A stretch of 64,000 nt of DNA from Chrysomallon squamiferum (GCA_012295275.1 CM022667.1:7302794-7366793), one strand, 5' to 3'. Counted from the stretch's first letter, positions 38,291 through 51,957 are shown. Program-made: numbers and translations. The notes: generated by a model not told the origin, from the sequence alone.

Positions 38291-39569
38291 ACTTAAAAAT
38301 TCTAACACCCTAATTTAGAAATGTATAGACAATAAAATGTGATATCTTTGATGATGGAAAGTGATACTACAGACTTTACAAAGATTAGAAAAAACATCCT
38401 GACAGATTTAAAAGCAATTAAGACACAGTGTAGAGTTGTATTCTTTCATTATATTAACCCTATCACTGTAGTAATGATCTCAGTTAATCTTGTCATTCAA
38501 AGAGTTAACTTTGTGAAATATCTACAATTCCAACAGCAAACTTGCTATGTTTGGCAGAAAACACAAAACAGTTTATTTATAATTTCTGACATTTTCTTTT
38601 ATTGATGCAACCCACTTCTCAAACACAACATAAAACATTTTTAAATTGATTTCTGGTATTTCAATTTTCATTTTTATTTTCATCTTTTACCTTCTTTTTA
38701 TTTTATTATTAAAAAATAATAATAAAATAAAAAATAAAAATGATAACTGTAAAGTAAAACCAAACTTTAATATATATTGCCTGATACATATAACATATAA
38801 AATTATGTTTTCTGTGGGGTTAAGATCACTTGATGCTAACAGAAGAATGAAATACTTTGTGAGTCAGAATTTGACATCATTTAACTGATGAAAGAAAAAT
38901 TAATCATGTATAAACACATGTAGTGATGTCATAAAATAATTTTAATTTTTATCTAGTGATGTCATAAATAATTTTAATCTTCATCTAGTGATATCATAAA
39001 TAAAATAATTTTTACCTAGCGATGTTAATCTGTTTTAAACAATGTTTGTAAAGAAATATTTTTGAAGAAATGTTTACATTGATATTCACTTTATCTTCAT
39101 TGACAAATCTAAACAATAACAGCTGTAATACGTGGAATTGTGGGTAATCTGATTCAAAGTCAGGAATGTCTGTATGTCTGTCTGTTTATCAGTCATCTTG
39201 TTTCAGTGTACTCTGAAAAAATATGTCATCTATTTCTCAGATAAATTCTTCCTGTTTTCAATCTTTTCTTTTTTTTCTTCTTTTTTTCACCATTCTGAAA
39301 ATGACGTAATTTCCCCCCTCTTTTTTCTCTGCTTGGATACTGAAAATGTGCTTGAACTTTCAGTGAATCACTCTGAAATACTTTCTCAGACATTATCATT
39401 TTACATCTGAGTTTTTTCTTTTGTCTGTGTTTGATTCATGTATTTTCAGCTTGTCCTGAACAGATGTTTCAGTCTTCAAATCACATTTTTTTATTAAGCT
39501 GTGTTCTTATAAAACACCATTTATTCTATTTTTAAGTCTTCAATCAATAACAACATGTATGCATTATTA

Positions 39570-39571
<2 letters not shown>

Positions 39572-39606
<35 letters not shown>

Positions 39607-39612
39607 ACACAC
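39572..39612. repeat. (CA)n microsatellite
   Basis: CA tract ending in cacacgtgtgtgt, a short palindromic junction. Confidence 0.95.
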
Positions 39613-39882
39613 GTGTGTGTTTATGTGTAAAAAAAATTAATTTATAAATATGCTTCAAAGGGCAGTTTTAGAGTCATGAAAACATTCATCATCGTACTTT
39701 TCTGTAATAATTCTTGCTATGGCCAATTGCAAACACCTTTCATCCATGAAATCCTTTGCTCAGAGTATGTAAGTGGGAAAGACAATTTTCAAATAATAAA
39801 TATTGCCAATTACTGTCATATAACACATCAATTTCATGGCCCAGTCGGACTGACTTACTTAGAGAAATACAACCATTCTGTT

Positions 39883-39992
39883 CTTTGATCTTTCACCAAT
39901 CAAAGCTCATTAATATGTAGACGGGAAGATACACCTCAGTGACTCACTGTAAAACATTGTAGTAATGTGAAAATGCAGTCAGCAAATCAAAG
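39883..39992. promoter_or_regulatory. second cluster of TCF/LEF-type motifs
   Basis: Three CTTTGAT matches occur within 110 bp: 39883-39889 (TTCTTTGATC), 39899-39905 and 39986-39992. All are the strong CTTTGAT form. They lie at the end of a repeat-free, high-complexity stretch (about 39660-40100). Further matches follow at 40813-40819, 40829-40835 and 41809-41815, linking this cluster to the larger one at 42.9-43.7 kb. Confidence 0.4.
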
Positions 39993-42314
39993 CTACTTTT
40001 CTTATTCAAAAATCATAAAGTTTCACCAAGTGGAAGAAACGTACTGGCTTGCTTGTTTGAAGTCTAACACAACACTCTGCAGCATCATGCTAATTTCTTA
40101 ATGCCTCCTTATCAACAACAAAAAAAGAGGTATAAAAAAAAGATAATAAAAAATGCAACAGATTTGAACATAAAATGTTTTTTAAGAACATTAAAAAGAA
40201 GTTTTTCTTTCAACATTAATGTGCATATGTAGAGGCATTAATAAAATGAGAAAGCGTGTTTTAAATAACAATGACATCTTTATAAAAAGAATTTCATTTT
40301 ATTTCTGTTTTCATTTCTTTTAGTTGGGAGGAGTACTGTAAATTTTGAAAAACAACTAGTTTACGTGTGAATTTAACTGTACATTTTGCACACACTTACA
40401 AACACAAACTTGCTATAAACATGTATTTAGTTGTTTAGATCTCACATGAAGGTGTACTTCTTTTTGTGGATAGACATTTTAACAGACTTCACTTCACTAT
40501 ATACATATTTTAAATATATTTAGAAATTACCTGTCATCTTGAAATTACTTTTGATATAAAATACATTTTACACTGAACTTTCACTACTGATAAATAACTT
40601 TTTCATTTATAACACTGCTAATGATGTTATAGTTCATTACATAATAATAATCACCCTCACTTAATTAAATAATAAAAAAGAAACATGAGAAAAGCTGTGA
40701 AAATGATCAAACTATCGGGTTTCAAATCATTGTTCTGAAACACATCCTGACATTCACATTTCAAGTCCTCAGAGCTTCATTACACTTGCAGTAACTTCAA
40801 TCACACACAGACCTTTGTTGCAGTGTACTTCAAAGGAACAGTTAGAGAACTTCACTCAATTTGCGTCAAGTCCAGTTGAAAAGAAACACGATGTGAGCTG
40901 CAGATGTTCAAATTAAGAAATGTTAACTAATTTATAACCTGTACCACTGTTTAAAGTACAGCAGGCAGGTTATCAAAGAATATTCCTCAATGAGGCTGGT
41001 TATTTTTTTTATAAAGTTTTCAAAACAGTTCTCAAGGGAAAGGTTGGAGAAATCAACAAAGACCTTTTTGTGGAAAATGGTTTCTTTTATTGTAAAATGC
41101 TTTTCAAAAATATATTAATTTGAAATATTTGAATCAGAAATGTTTTATTAAAAATGTTTCCATTTTATTTTTCTTCACCTCATCATGTCTGTATTTATTT
41201 ACTTATTGTTTGTTGTTTTATTTTTTTCACCCTACCCTGAACACATGTTAAAAATGCACAATTTAAAAATACTCCAAAATATGACAAACTTTTGTGTAGA
41301 ATTCTTAAACAAGTTCAAACACTTTTATCATGCTCCATGTAGAAGAAAACCCACATAATTTAGTTTACAGAAACCATTCTGAGGTCAATGAATTTATTAT
41401 GGCTTCTTTTTGCTTTTAGACTTTTTTACTTTTTGGTTCTAAATATTTCTAAATGTATATTATTCTAGCAATGTAATCTTTAACAGTTACTTATTTTTAA
41501 TTTTAAACTTTTTTAAATGTATGTTAACAATGTTTACTTATTTTAAATTTTACTTATTTTTTAACTGAGTTTTGTTGCTGACTACACTAATAGAAATGGT
41601 GGCTGTGAAAGGAAAGGACATGGTACATTAGTTTATTAACACAAATTACTTTATCGCCTGCTAATCTCATAAGATGAAGCTGCAGACAAAATGGCCTGAA
41701 GCATACATAACAAAATGAAAAAAAAACATTGCTCTTTTTTTCAACAAACTATTAAAAATTATAAAATTTTCAAACTGAGCACTCAGACACAAGTTTTAAA
41801 ATTAAATAATCAAAGGAACTTTTTTCTTTCCTCTAGAGAGTTCAGCTTAAATCTTTAAATTATCATCTTGTCAAACTGCCATCTTCTAAACTGTGATAAT
41901 TAAAATTCATAGGTTTTCTTTTCTCTGCTGCTTTACCATGAAGGACAATGAAAAAGTAACTGCCTAAAGGTCTGCAGCCTCCAAGAGTTAATCATTTCTA
42001 TCAATGAGACAAATCTACTTGTCAGCAGGGCAGATTAAACAAATCTCCATGTAACACTTGGTCAAAGCTCATTTGTTGTGGGAAAGGAGAAACCAGTGTT
42101 TTTGCCACAAGGTATAAAAATTAACAAGTAAATGTTTTTTTTAAGCATCTCTCTATTTACTTTTACCATTTCTCCTTATTTTAATGTGAGCTTATGAAGG
42201 AAATTTTTGTTTAAATAAATATTTACTAAAATGTCTTCAACTATCTCTTGATTTATAACAACTGAATTGTTTCATTATTTTTTATATTTCAGAGCACATT
42301 TTTACAAATAACAA

Positions 42315-42436
42315 AATTTAATACAATATAGTGCAATACAATACAATATAGTACAGAACAACAGAATACAATACAGTACAGTACAGTATAGAACAGTACA
42401 GTATGATATGATACAATACAGTACAGTACAGTACTG
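42315..42436. repeat. acaatacagta-type array
   Basis: Short units of 5-10 bp (acaata, cagta, gtaca) repeated irregularly for about 120 bp, just upstream of the TCF-motif block. Confidence 0.85.
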
Positions 42437-42898
42437 ATGGTGTAGTGTTGTGTGATGTTAATGTGTTATGTTGACAATGCAGTAGTTGTAATGTGATATT
42501 AAGTGTTATGTTGTATCACTGGTGTTGTTAATGAAGTAGCTGATGGTGTAGTGTTGTATGATCTTATTTCCCTATTACTGATGTTGTAGTTGGTGATTTA
42601 GATGTAAGATGTGTGAGGCATGTGGTCATGTGGAAATATTGCATGTACACTATTAGCTGATCATTTATCACACAACTATTGATCAAGTCTTTGTTCTGTG
42701 AGAAGAAAAACATTTCACAGACATGATTATCAATGCTTAACTGGTGACAATAGCATATTAGCAAAATTGCAGACAAATTAAAAATTGAAATCTTTTGATG
42801 TGAAAAAGCCTCTGTGTGTGTTAATTGTGCCAGTTTATCTGCTTCGTTTGGGCTCTAGAGATGTCTTCAGGAAAACAGAACCTAACTGGTGCCTAACA

Positions 42899-43729
42899 TT
42901 CAAAGATGAAATGTTTCTTTGAAATCATATCTCTACTGGTGCTAATGGTGAAAACTCAATCAACAAGCGATCACAAAGTTCAAAGCTTTCTCACTGGACA
43001 CTTTTGAAAAGATTGCTTGCTTAAGGCCTCGGCTTTGTAAATGCTTTGAAAATGTGCTTTTTTATGTTTCCTCAAAGGGCCCCTATCAGTTAGAGCCATC
43101 AGTAATGTCCAACTGGAAATAATTTTATTTTCATGATAACCTTTTGGATGTGCAAAAGCTATTAATTTGTGTGTTTATGGATTATGGGAAATGTTGTAAA
43201 GACCCTATGGATCTCATAATTAGTTTGCACACTTGGTCCAAATCCAACTGCATCATTTGTGTTTCATAAACAAAAAAGTCCTTCCTGCTTATAAAAATAT
43301 AATGAATGATTTTTCTTTTTCCTTTTTCTTCTTCGCCTTGATCGATCTCATTGTTGCTTGATGTCTTGGCAGCTCTTGGTTACAAAGGCGACTTGTAAAT
43401 GGGATCTGACGAGAAGAATTAGACTTTTCAAAGAACTCTGAGGAAAGCTTCTTGTTTGTATTTGTAATAGGTAATGGGCAGGTCTTTTGAAAGGAACTCT
43501 CTCTGCTGGCTCGGATAAAAGAGTTATCTTTTAAAAGAGGATCTCAGCTCGTATTTCCTTTACCACAGAAAGCTCATTTCATGTTTTTCATCATATAAAA
43601 GGCCAAAGAGTTGTTAGGAGACTATGAAACGTGCCTTTTTCGCTGCTGCCATCAAACAGTTAAGGTATCAGTAGAGCTATAATTACGTCTGTGTTCCATG
43701 TTTACTGCCAGTAACACAACGCCTTTGAT
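42899..43729. promoter_or_regulatory. intronic candidate enhancer rich in TCF/LEF-type motifs
   Basis: Within 831 bp there are eight matches to CTTTGWW on either strand: 42899-42905, 42917-42923, 42979-42985, 43033-43039, 43044-43050, 43381-43387, 43427-43433 and 43723-43729 (CCTTTGATC). My rough expectation from base composition is about one. The segment is free of tandem repeats and of high complexity. Naked cuticle genes are direct targets of Wnt/TCF in known animals, so an intronic Wnt-response element is biologically sensible. Function is not shown. Confidence 0.45.
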
Positions 43730-44357
43730 CAGCGACTAAGCACACAAAGCCAGTCTTCTTGATACACTACTTGTTTTACAACTTTTCAATTTGCCACCAA
43801 GCAAAAAAATACACTGTCTCGCGTAACTTAACATAAAAAAAATACAATTAACAACTAAAAAGATTTTGATAAAAGAAAACATAGCAGAAATTACACATTA
43901 TTTTTGTCATTTTCTTTGCATTTATTTAATTACAGGCTAGGTCATCTAAATAGTCTTTGTTTGTTTCTTCTTTTTTGTTGTTTTTTTTAATTGAAAACGG
44001 TGTGTGGCTTTGTATGAACTAATTTTTTGTTTCTTTTTAATTTATTTTATCATTATTCTACATGGAATGTTGCAAATAGTTTTTCTAAAATTAGAAATAA
44101 TCATGAATTAATTTTCTTCAAGACTATTAAAACATTTTTTATCCAGATTTCATTTGTATACATAGATCTAGAGAAAGATTTAAAATGGTAATTTTTAAAT
44201 AGTTTATACAATTCTTCTTGATACAACCATTTCAAAACAAACAACAACCATCTGTTTGTACAGATAAAGTTTTAAAATTATGTGTCTATCATTTGTACTA
44301 TTTAAATAGCTTTTATAACCTGTATTATTATATTGCTCCAACATGTATATTTGTTTG

Positions 44358-44512
44358 TTTGTGTGTGTGTGTGTATCTTATGTATGTGATGTGTGTATGT
44401 GTGTGTATGTGTTACATTATGTATGTGGTTTGTATGTGTGTTTGTATGTGTGTTGTGATGTGTGTTGGTGTGTGTACATACACGTATGTGTATGTCTGTC
44501 TGTCTGTCTACC
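44358..44512. repeat. TG-rich microsatellite field
   Basis: Imperfect gtgtgtatgtg units with a terminal tctgtctgtctg run. Confidence 0.9.
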
Positions 44513-44689
44513 TGTAATAACTAACTGATAATAATTTAATTTATTTGTTAAAACTATTTATATATAATATTTAAAAGTTTAGTTAATTATTTGTAGGTAA
44601 GATGGTGTAGTTCTGTTATGAAATACAAGGTGTTAAATTACACTGGACTGGTAGTTACACATCATATATCACAGTTCAGTGTTAATTAA

Positions 44690-45060
44690 ACTATCTCCTT
44701 CACCCAGATCCCTATTCAGAAACCTTTCTGCATCAACAGATAAACTGTACTGTCCACTCAACTGCCCATCACTTGACCACAAAGTGGACTTGACTATATG
44801 CCCAAGGCCTGGAATAAAGCAACCAATGTCAGCTCAGAAATACAAGTGTCAACATATTACAATCTACCGTTCACCTGCAGGCCGTTTAATTCAGCAACCT
44901 TTCATCTTGGTGGGCAGCCCTCCCCAGCAGCTAGCAAACCTTTTGATGTGGGGATTTAATTTCAACCTTTCCTTTTAATGAATGTGTTGTCACCTTCTCC
45001 TGTGGGTCACGGGAATCGCTGATAATTACTTGTAAGTTGTCCCCCATACTACTGCTTGTC
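44690..45060. other. high-complexity intronic block, possible conserved noncoding element
   Basis: This segment has balanced base composition and no repeats, unlike its surroundings. It contains a 99-codon open frame on the plus strand (44679-44978) with no recognisable domain, which I do not call as a gene. The short homeodomain-type TAATT cores and general texture fit regulatory DNA. Evidence is contrast with flanking sequence only. Confidence 0.3.
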
Positions 45061-45444
45061 ACTCAACTGATGACAATAAATCAAATTGCACTGAGCAATA
45101 ATTGGATTCTCCACAGATTAAAAATAGAAAATTTAACAAAAGTGGTAACTGTGGAAGTATCACATGTCAGGTCTCTGCTTAATTACTGCCTGTATGAGTG
45201 GTCTAAATATACAACAGTGACAAACATTTCATAAAACATTTATTACAAAATAAATTTCTGCTAGGTTTTTAATTGCATTATGTGATTTGTTATATCTCTC
45301 TGTTTCTGTTGTTTAATTCTTTATATTTTTTATCAACTATAGAATTTATTTCTTTAATGGTTTTAAAATATGTTGTTAATTTTTATATGTATTATTATTA
45401 TCAAATAATATTTAATTTATTAAGGATTTTGGCATGAAATTTTA

Positions 45445-45952
45445 ACATATCTGTAACACTGATTGAGGTATAAATGTTCTGTGACAGTGAGTGAGAAAAT
45501 GTGTGACATCTGAGATATAAATGTTCTGTTACATCTGAGTGAGATATAAATGTTGTATGACACTGAGTGAGATATAAATGTTCTTTGACACTGAGTGAGA
45601 TATAAATGTATGACACTGAGTGAGATATAAATGTATGACACTGAGTGAGATTATAAATGTTCTGTGACACTGAGTGAGATATAAATGTTCTTTGACACTG
45701 AGTGAGATATAAATGTATGACACTGAGTGAGATATAAATGTTCTGTGACACTGAGTGAGATATAAATAGTGTGTGACATCTGAGTGAGATATAAATGTTG
45801 TATGACACTGAGTGAGATATAAATGTTCTGTGACACTGAGTGAGATTATAAATGTTCTGTGACACTGAGTGAGATATAGATGTTGTATGACACTGAGTGA
45901 GATATAAATGTTCTGTGACACTGAGTGAGATATAAATGTTCTGTGACAAGAT
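45445..45952. repeat. 28-bp minisatellite
   Basis: About 19 copies of a unit with gacactgagtgagatataaa and tgttctgt, with shorter 20-bp versions (tgtatgacac). It creates spurious minus-strand frames of up to 185 codons. Confidence 0.95.
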
Positions 45953-46134
45953 GAACAAACTGGAGTTGTCATCTCAGCCAATGTGCAAAACTGAGCAACC
46001 ACATCAGCTACAACAACAACAACCAATTCACTGATTTTACAGCAACTACTTCAGCATCAAAGAAATATCCTTAGTGAAGAGGTAACAGGGTTCAAACTCA
46101 CCAGGGGGTACTTTTGTTGGGAGATTTCATAAAC

Positions 46135-46424
46135 TGCAGTGTGATATTAAAACTGCCTCTTAGAGGAGTCAGACTTGATTAAATGTTAACTTGTTTGTTA
46201 TGTAGGCAGTGTGATATTAAAACTGCCTCTTAGAGGAGTCAGACTTGATTAAATGTTAACTTGTTTGTTATGTAGGCAGTGTGATATTAAAACTGCCTCT
46301 TAGAGGAGTCAGACTTGATTAAATGTTAACTTGTTTGTTATGTAGGCAGTGTGATATAAAAACTGCCTCTTAGAGGAGTCAGACTTGATTAAATGTTAAC
46401 TTGTTTGTTATGTAGGCAGTGTGA
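46135..46424. repeat. 70-bp minisatellite, four copies
   Basis: Four copies start at about 46135, 46205, 46275 and 46345, each with gcagtgtgatattaaaactg and cctcttagaggagtcagact. They differ at a single position (ataaa for attaa) in the fourth. Confidence 0.97.
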
Positions 46425-47923
46425 AAAGTTTGGGAAATCTGTTATCAGGACATTTAATAGTTTTTTTGTTTCTTTTTTAAATTATTAATCTGAACAGCAT
46501 GTTTCTTGTACACATTACATTCCAAAGTATAATCTCTATAAAACATCCACCTGTGTTATCAGGACATAATAATGTAAAAAATAAATCAACAGTGAATATA
46601 TTTGAATAGTGTGAGTGTTCTGATAAATTACTCATGTAAACCCTGTTATCCATCCACCTGACAATTCCTTCTTTTTGTACACACAGCTGATATTCATTAA
46701 ATGTAACCTCTAGTAAAGGTTACCTGTATAATCAGAACACTGACACAGACATTAAACAGTAAATGTTTAAAAATCAAATTGTTCACATTTATAACATACT
46801 GATAAAATTATTCATTTTAAATGACAACGGCAAGTCTAGATCTTGTGGTCATGCATGAATGACTTTTCCTTTCTTATCACAGAAGTTGGTGAGATGCTTG
46901 TAGCAAACAAACAGATGGACATCACTTTTCAGTGACAGAATTTCACACCCCAGTGGTCACAACTGACATATCATGTTGTATCAAATCTCACTGAACAACT
47001 TTTTTCAGTATCACACATTATAACTGGAAGATGAATGAGTGGATTCAAGAAAGAAAAAAAAAAGACAAATGATAAAAGAATAAAAAACAGCTTTTGACCT
47101 TCAAATAATAAATAAAAAGCCAAGACAATAATAAAATGTAGCAGTAAAAAGAGGTTTTGATTTTTTAACCTTCCAAAAATAAAAGGAATAAATTACAAAT
47201 TAAAAAATGAAATAAAATACAGCATTGAAGAAAAAGTTAACACAATACAATAAAATTAAATTCCATAAAAAATATATAACACCCAGAAAACAAAATAAAA
47301 TAAAACAAAATAAAATAAAATGTATAAAATCATACTTTAAAATATACCAAAAAAACCTGCCTTAGAAGTATGACAACAAATATTAGAAACTGCAAATTAA
47401 AAAAGGTAGCTTTGACTGTGTGGAAAAAATCAAACAAAAGAGGACAGAAAAATTGCATTAAACAACAAAGAAAACTACTGAAATAAAAACTGTGATCCAT
47501 AACAAAGCATTTAAACAAATAAAAATGTACAAGCCATGACTAAGTAATATTTACTGATAGCTGTCTTGCATTGTTTCATTATTTCCAAAAAGTAACTGTT
47601 TTTAAACAAACCAAATGTAAAAGTAACCAAGTAAATTCAATTAGTTATCACTGAGTCCAGTCTTAGACAGACATTTAGTAGTAGGAATAATCAATAAAAA
47701 TATGGTCTTTGGGTGAGAAATCGCTGACTGAATGAATTAAACACTGGACCTGGATGTAATAAAACCAGTACAAGTAACCAGTCAGTGTAAAACAATAGGA
47801 TACATGAGCTGGAATGGGAAACTGGTGTAATGGCTTCAGCCTGGGTGGAGAATGACAAAATAAAATTGCATGACAACCCTGTCAGAAAATATACAGACAC
47901 ATTAAAAACAGCTAAACAACAGC

Positions 47924-48082
47924 TTTATCATGTATTATTCACAAATGGTTTAAAAACTGTGAGACTAAAATTTATCATGTATTATTCACAAATGGTTTAA
48001 AAACTGTGAGACTAAAATTTATCATGTATTATTCACAAATGGTTTAAAAACTGTGAGACTAAAATTTATCATGTATTATTCA
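47924..48082. repeat. 47-bp minisatellite
   Basis: Three full copies plus a partial of a unit with tttatcatgtattattcaca and aatggtttaaaaactgtgag. Confidence 0.96.
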
Positions 48083-48369
48083 GTATTTATGAAATATCAG
48101 CATCACTCTTATTCACTTCAGACTTATATACCAGGTTTTCATAAAATAAATAAATAAATATTCTATAACTTGGTGAAATGTGGCTATTTTTTAAATAAAT
48201 AAATTTCTGTATGTTCAAAAGCTATATAACCTGTCTATGATTGATACCACTTTTTAAAATTTAAATTAATGCTTTTAAATTTGTTCTGAGTCATGTTTTA
48301 TAAAAGAGCAAACCAATGAAGCTGATAGAAAACCATAAACTACAACTACCACAACAACACAGGTGTCCT

Positions 48370-48700
48370 GTCACTTAATCCTTTCAATTAGGGCAGCCGC
48401 ATTTCCTTTCTTTACAGTAGTTTAAGATGAAGATCGCAATCTCTTTGAAAACAAGAGACTTTCCAATCCCCGGTTTCGAGGTTGCCCTGGTTGCCGCCAA
48501 ATTTCCTTCTTTTGCTGCAGTCAGCCTTGAAATCCAGTCACTGGTGTTTGCCAAGTTTGTCTTCACTGATTCCCTGCCTTGATCTCAGCACGCACAGCTC
48601 AGTTTGTCCCTCGTCCTCTCAGTACTGGCCCTGTGGTAATTCCCTCCGCAAACACTGCAAATCCTCAGTTCAAGTTAGCCAGTTCAAAGCTAAACTCTGC
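48370..48700. other. high-complexity intronic block, possible conserved noncoding element
   Basis: A repeat-free block with locally higher GC and several CpGs (for example gccgccaaa and cacgcacag), ending abruptly at a 46-bp minisatellite array. It includes one ctttgaa TCF-type match near 48440. Open frames on both strands are short and carry no recognisable domain. Confidence 0.3.
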
Positions 48701-48704
48701 TCAG

Positions 48705-50010
48705 CAAAAACACTTTATAAACCTTTTCAGTATATATCTGTAACAAGTGTAAACAACACTTTGTAAACCTTTTCAGTATAGCTCTGTAACAAGTGTAAAC
48801 AACACTTTGTAAACCTTTTCAGTATAGCTCTGTAACAAGTGTAAACAACACTTTGTAAACCTTTTCAGTATAGCTCTGTAACAAGTGTAAACAACACTTT
48901 GTAAACCTTTTCAGTATAGCTCTGTAACAAGTGTAAAAACACTTTGTAAACCTTTTCAGTATATCTGTAACAACTGTAAAAAACACTTTGTAAACCTTTT
49001 CAGTATATCTGTAACAACTGTAAACAACATTTTGTAAACCTTTTCAGTATATCTCTGTAACAAGTGTAAACAACATTTTGTAAACCTTTTCAGTATATCT
49101 CTGTAGCAAGTGTAAAAAAACACTTTGTAAACCTTTTCACCATATATCTGTAACAAGTGTAAACAACACTTTGTAAACCTTTTCAGTATGTCTCTGTAAC
49201 AACTGTAAAAAACACTTTGAAAACCTTTTCAGCATATCTCTGTAACAAGTGTAAACAACACTTTGTAAACCTTTTCAGTATATCTCTGTAACAATTGTAA
49301 AAAAGACTTTGTAAACCTTTTCAGTATATCTCTGTAACAAGTGTAAACAACACTTTGTAAACCTTTACAGTGTATCTCTGTAACAAGTGTAAACAACATT
49401 TTGTAAACCTTTTCAGTATGTCTCTGTAACAACTGTAAAAAACACTTTGAAAACCTTTTCAGCGTATCTCTGTAACAAGTGTAAACAACACTTTGTAAAC
49501 CTTTTCAGTATATCTCTGTAACAAGTGTAAACAACACTTTGTAAACCTTTTCAGTATATCTCTGTAACAAGTGTAAACAACATTTTGTAAACCTTTACAG
49601 TGTATCTCTGTAACAAGTGTAAACAACATTTTGTAAACCTTTTCAGTATATCTCTGTAACAAGTGTAAAAAACACTTTGTAAACTTTTCACTATATATCT
49701 GTAACAAGTGTAAAAAACGCTTTGAAAACCTTTTCAGTATATCTCTGTAACAACTGTAAAAAGCACTTTGTAAACTTTTCACTATATCTCTGTAACAAGT
49801 GTAAAAAACATGTTGAAAACCTTTTCAGTATGTCTCTGTAACAATTGTAAAAAAACACATTTTATAAACCTTTTCGGTATGTCTGTAATAACTGTAAAAA
49901 ACACTTTGTAAACCTTTTCAGTATGTCTCTGTAACAACTGTAAAAACACTTTATAAATCTTTTCAGTATGTCTCTGTAACAACTGAAAACACTGTAAACC
50001 TTTTCAGTAT
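48705..50010. repeat. 46-bp minisatellite
   Basis: About 28 copies of a unit with tttgtaaaccttttcagtat and ctctgtaacaagtgtaaaca. Left copies are more uniform (agtatagctctg) and right copies more varied. Confidence 0.96.
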
Positions 50011-51155
50011 GACATGACTTAAATAAAACCTACATAGTCATATATGACTTAAATGAAACCTAGTCATATATGACTTAACTGAACATACAGTGACATTACT
50101 TAAATTAAACCTACACAGTGATATATGATGTAAATAAAACCTACATGCAGTGATATCTGTATTGAACTTACACACAGTGATGTATGACTTAAATAAAACC
50201 TATACACATTGATGTATGATAAATTAAACCTATACAGTGATATGACTTAAATAAAACCTATACACATGATGTATGACAAATAAAACCTACACACATGATG
50301 TATGACTTAAATAAAACCATACACATTGATGTATGACTTAAATAAAACCTACATGCATGATGTATGGCTTAAATAAAACCTATACACATGATGTATGACT
50401 TAAATAAAACCTATACATATTGATGTATGATAAATTAAACCTATACAGTGATATGACTTAAATGAAACCTATACACATGATGTATGACAAATGAAACCTA
50501 CACACATGATGTATGACTTAAATAAAACCTACACAGAGTGATATGACTTAAATAAAACCTACACACATGATGTTTGACTTAAATAAAACCTATACACATG
50601 ATGTATGACTTAAATAAAACCTACACAGAGTGATATGACTTAAATAAAACCTACACACATGATGTTTGACTTAAATAAAACCTATACACATGATGTATGA
50701 CTTAAATTAAACCTATACAGTGATATATGACTTAAATAAAACCTATACACATGATGTATGACTTAAATAAAACCTATACATATTGATGTATGATAAATTA
50801 AACCTATACAGTGATATGACTTAAATGAAACCTATACACATGATGTATGACAAATGAAACCTACACACATGATGTATGACTTAACTAAAATCTACACACA
50901 TGATGTATGACTTAAATAAAACCTACACAGAGTGATATGACTTAAATAAAACCTACACACATGATGTTTGACTTAAATAAAACCTATACACATGATGTAT
51001 GACTTAAATTAAACCTATACAGTGATATATGACTTAAATAAAACCTATACACATGATGTATGACTTAAATTAAACCTATACAGTGATATATGACTTAAAT
51101 AAAACCTATACACATGATGTATGACTTAAATAAAACCTACACACAGTGATACATG
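50010..51155. repeat. ~31-bp minisatellite with higher-order blocks
   Basis: About 37 units based on atgacttaaataaaacctac and acacatgatgt. Larger blocks recur, for example the segments at about 50395-50520 and 50755-50880, showing segmental duplication inside the array. Confidence 0.95.
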
Positions 51156-51739
51156 AGGGACATATTCAATGATTAACATCACACAGGTCTCAGTGCCTAC
51201 ATTACACTCACCTCCTTCATTTTTCAACAACTCTCAGTTGTGACCTTTCAAAAATAATTTACATCCCTGACTGCCAACATGGTGAAATGTCAGGTTCTAG
51301 GGTGTGTAACTCACATGAAAGCTTGTATTTTGTATATAATGTTATAATCAGTTGATTAAATGTAACGTATAGGATATGTTATACAATGATCATGCCACCC
51401 AGTTTAATATTCACACACAGATATTTACTTTACCACTGACTGACAAACTGACCAGAGAAGAAGACTTCACATGAACTCACTCAGTGATCTCTGCCAGGAA
51501 ACAAAGATAAAGAAATATTTTGAAACAAAAACATTTACTCCACATTTATACATCCAGTGTAAGTCTTACAATATTTGTTGTTTTGTCTACAGCAAGTAAG
51601 TAGAATTCCACACAGTAAACATATTATACATACGAAGTAAGTGGAATATCACTCTTTTGATCTTCATAGTATCGAATTTCTCACATTCACAACAAATGCC
51701 ATGTAGTGTTCACCATATGAACTGTCTGATATATAAAAC

Positions 51740-51957
51740 CATGGACTACATGATATTTACAATATGGACTATGTGATATATACAATATGGACTATGTGAT
51801 ATATATACAATATGGACTATGTGATATATACAATATGGACTATGTGATATTTACAATATGGACTATGTGATATTTACAATATGGACTATGTGATATATAT
51901 ACAATATGGACTATGTGATATATACAATATGGACTATGTGATATTTACAATATGGAC
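51740..51957. repeat. 23-bp minisatellite
   Basis: About ten copies of a unit with atatggactatgtgatatat plus aca, with tat insertions in two. Confidence 0.95.

Noticed and set aside
38456-38824. TTAACCC ... GGGGTTAA pair as a second piggyBac-like element
   Set aside because: Similarity of the ends stops after about seven bases and no other support exists.
39676-39888. 70-codon plus-strand frame with a hydrophobic start
   Set aside because: No domain, no transcript signals; better explained as part of a regulatory-looking island with TCF motifs.
45401-46026. Minus-strand frames of 165-185 codons
   Set aside because: Generated by the 28-bp minisatellite.
46081-46120. gggttcaaactc as a SINE B box
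   Set aside because: No A box at the right distance on the same strand.
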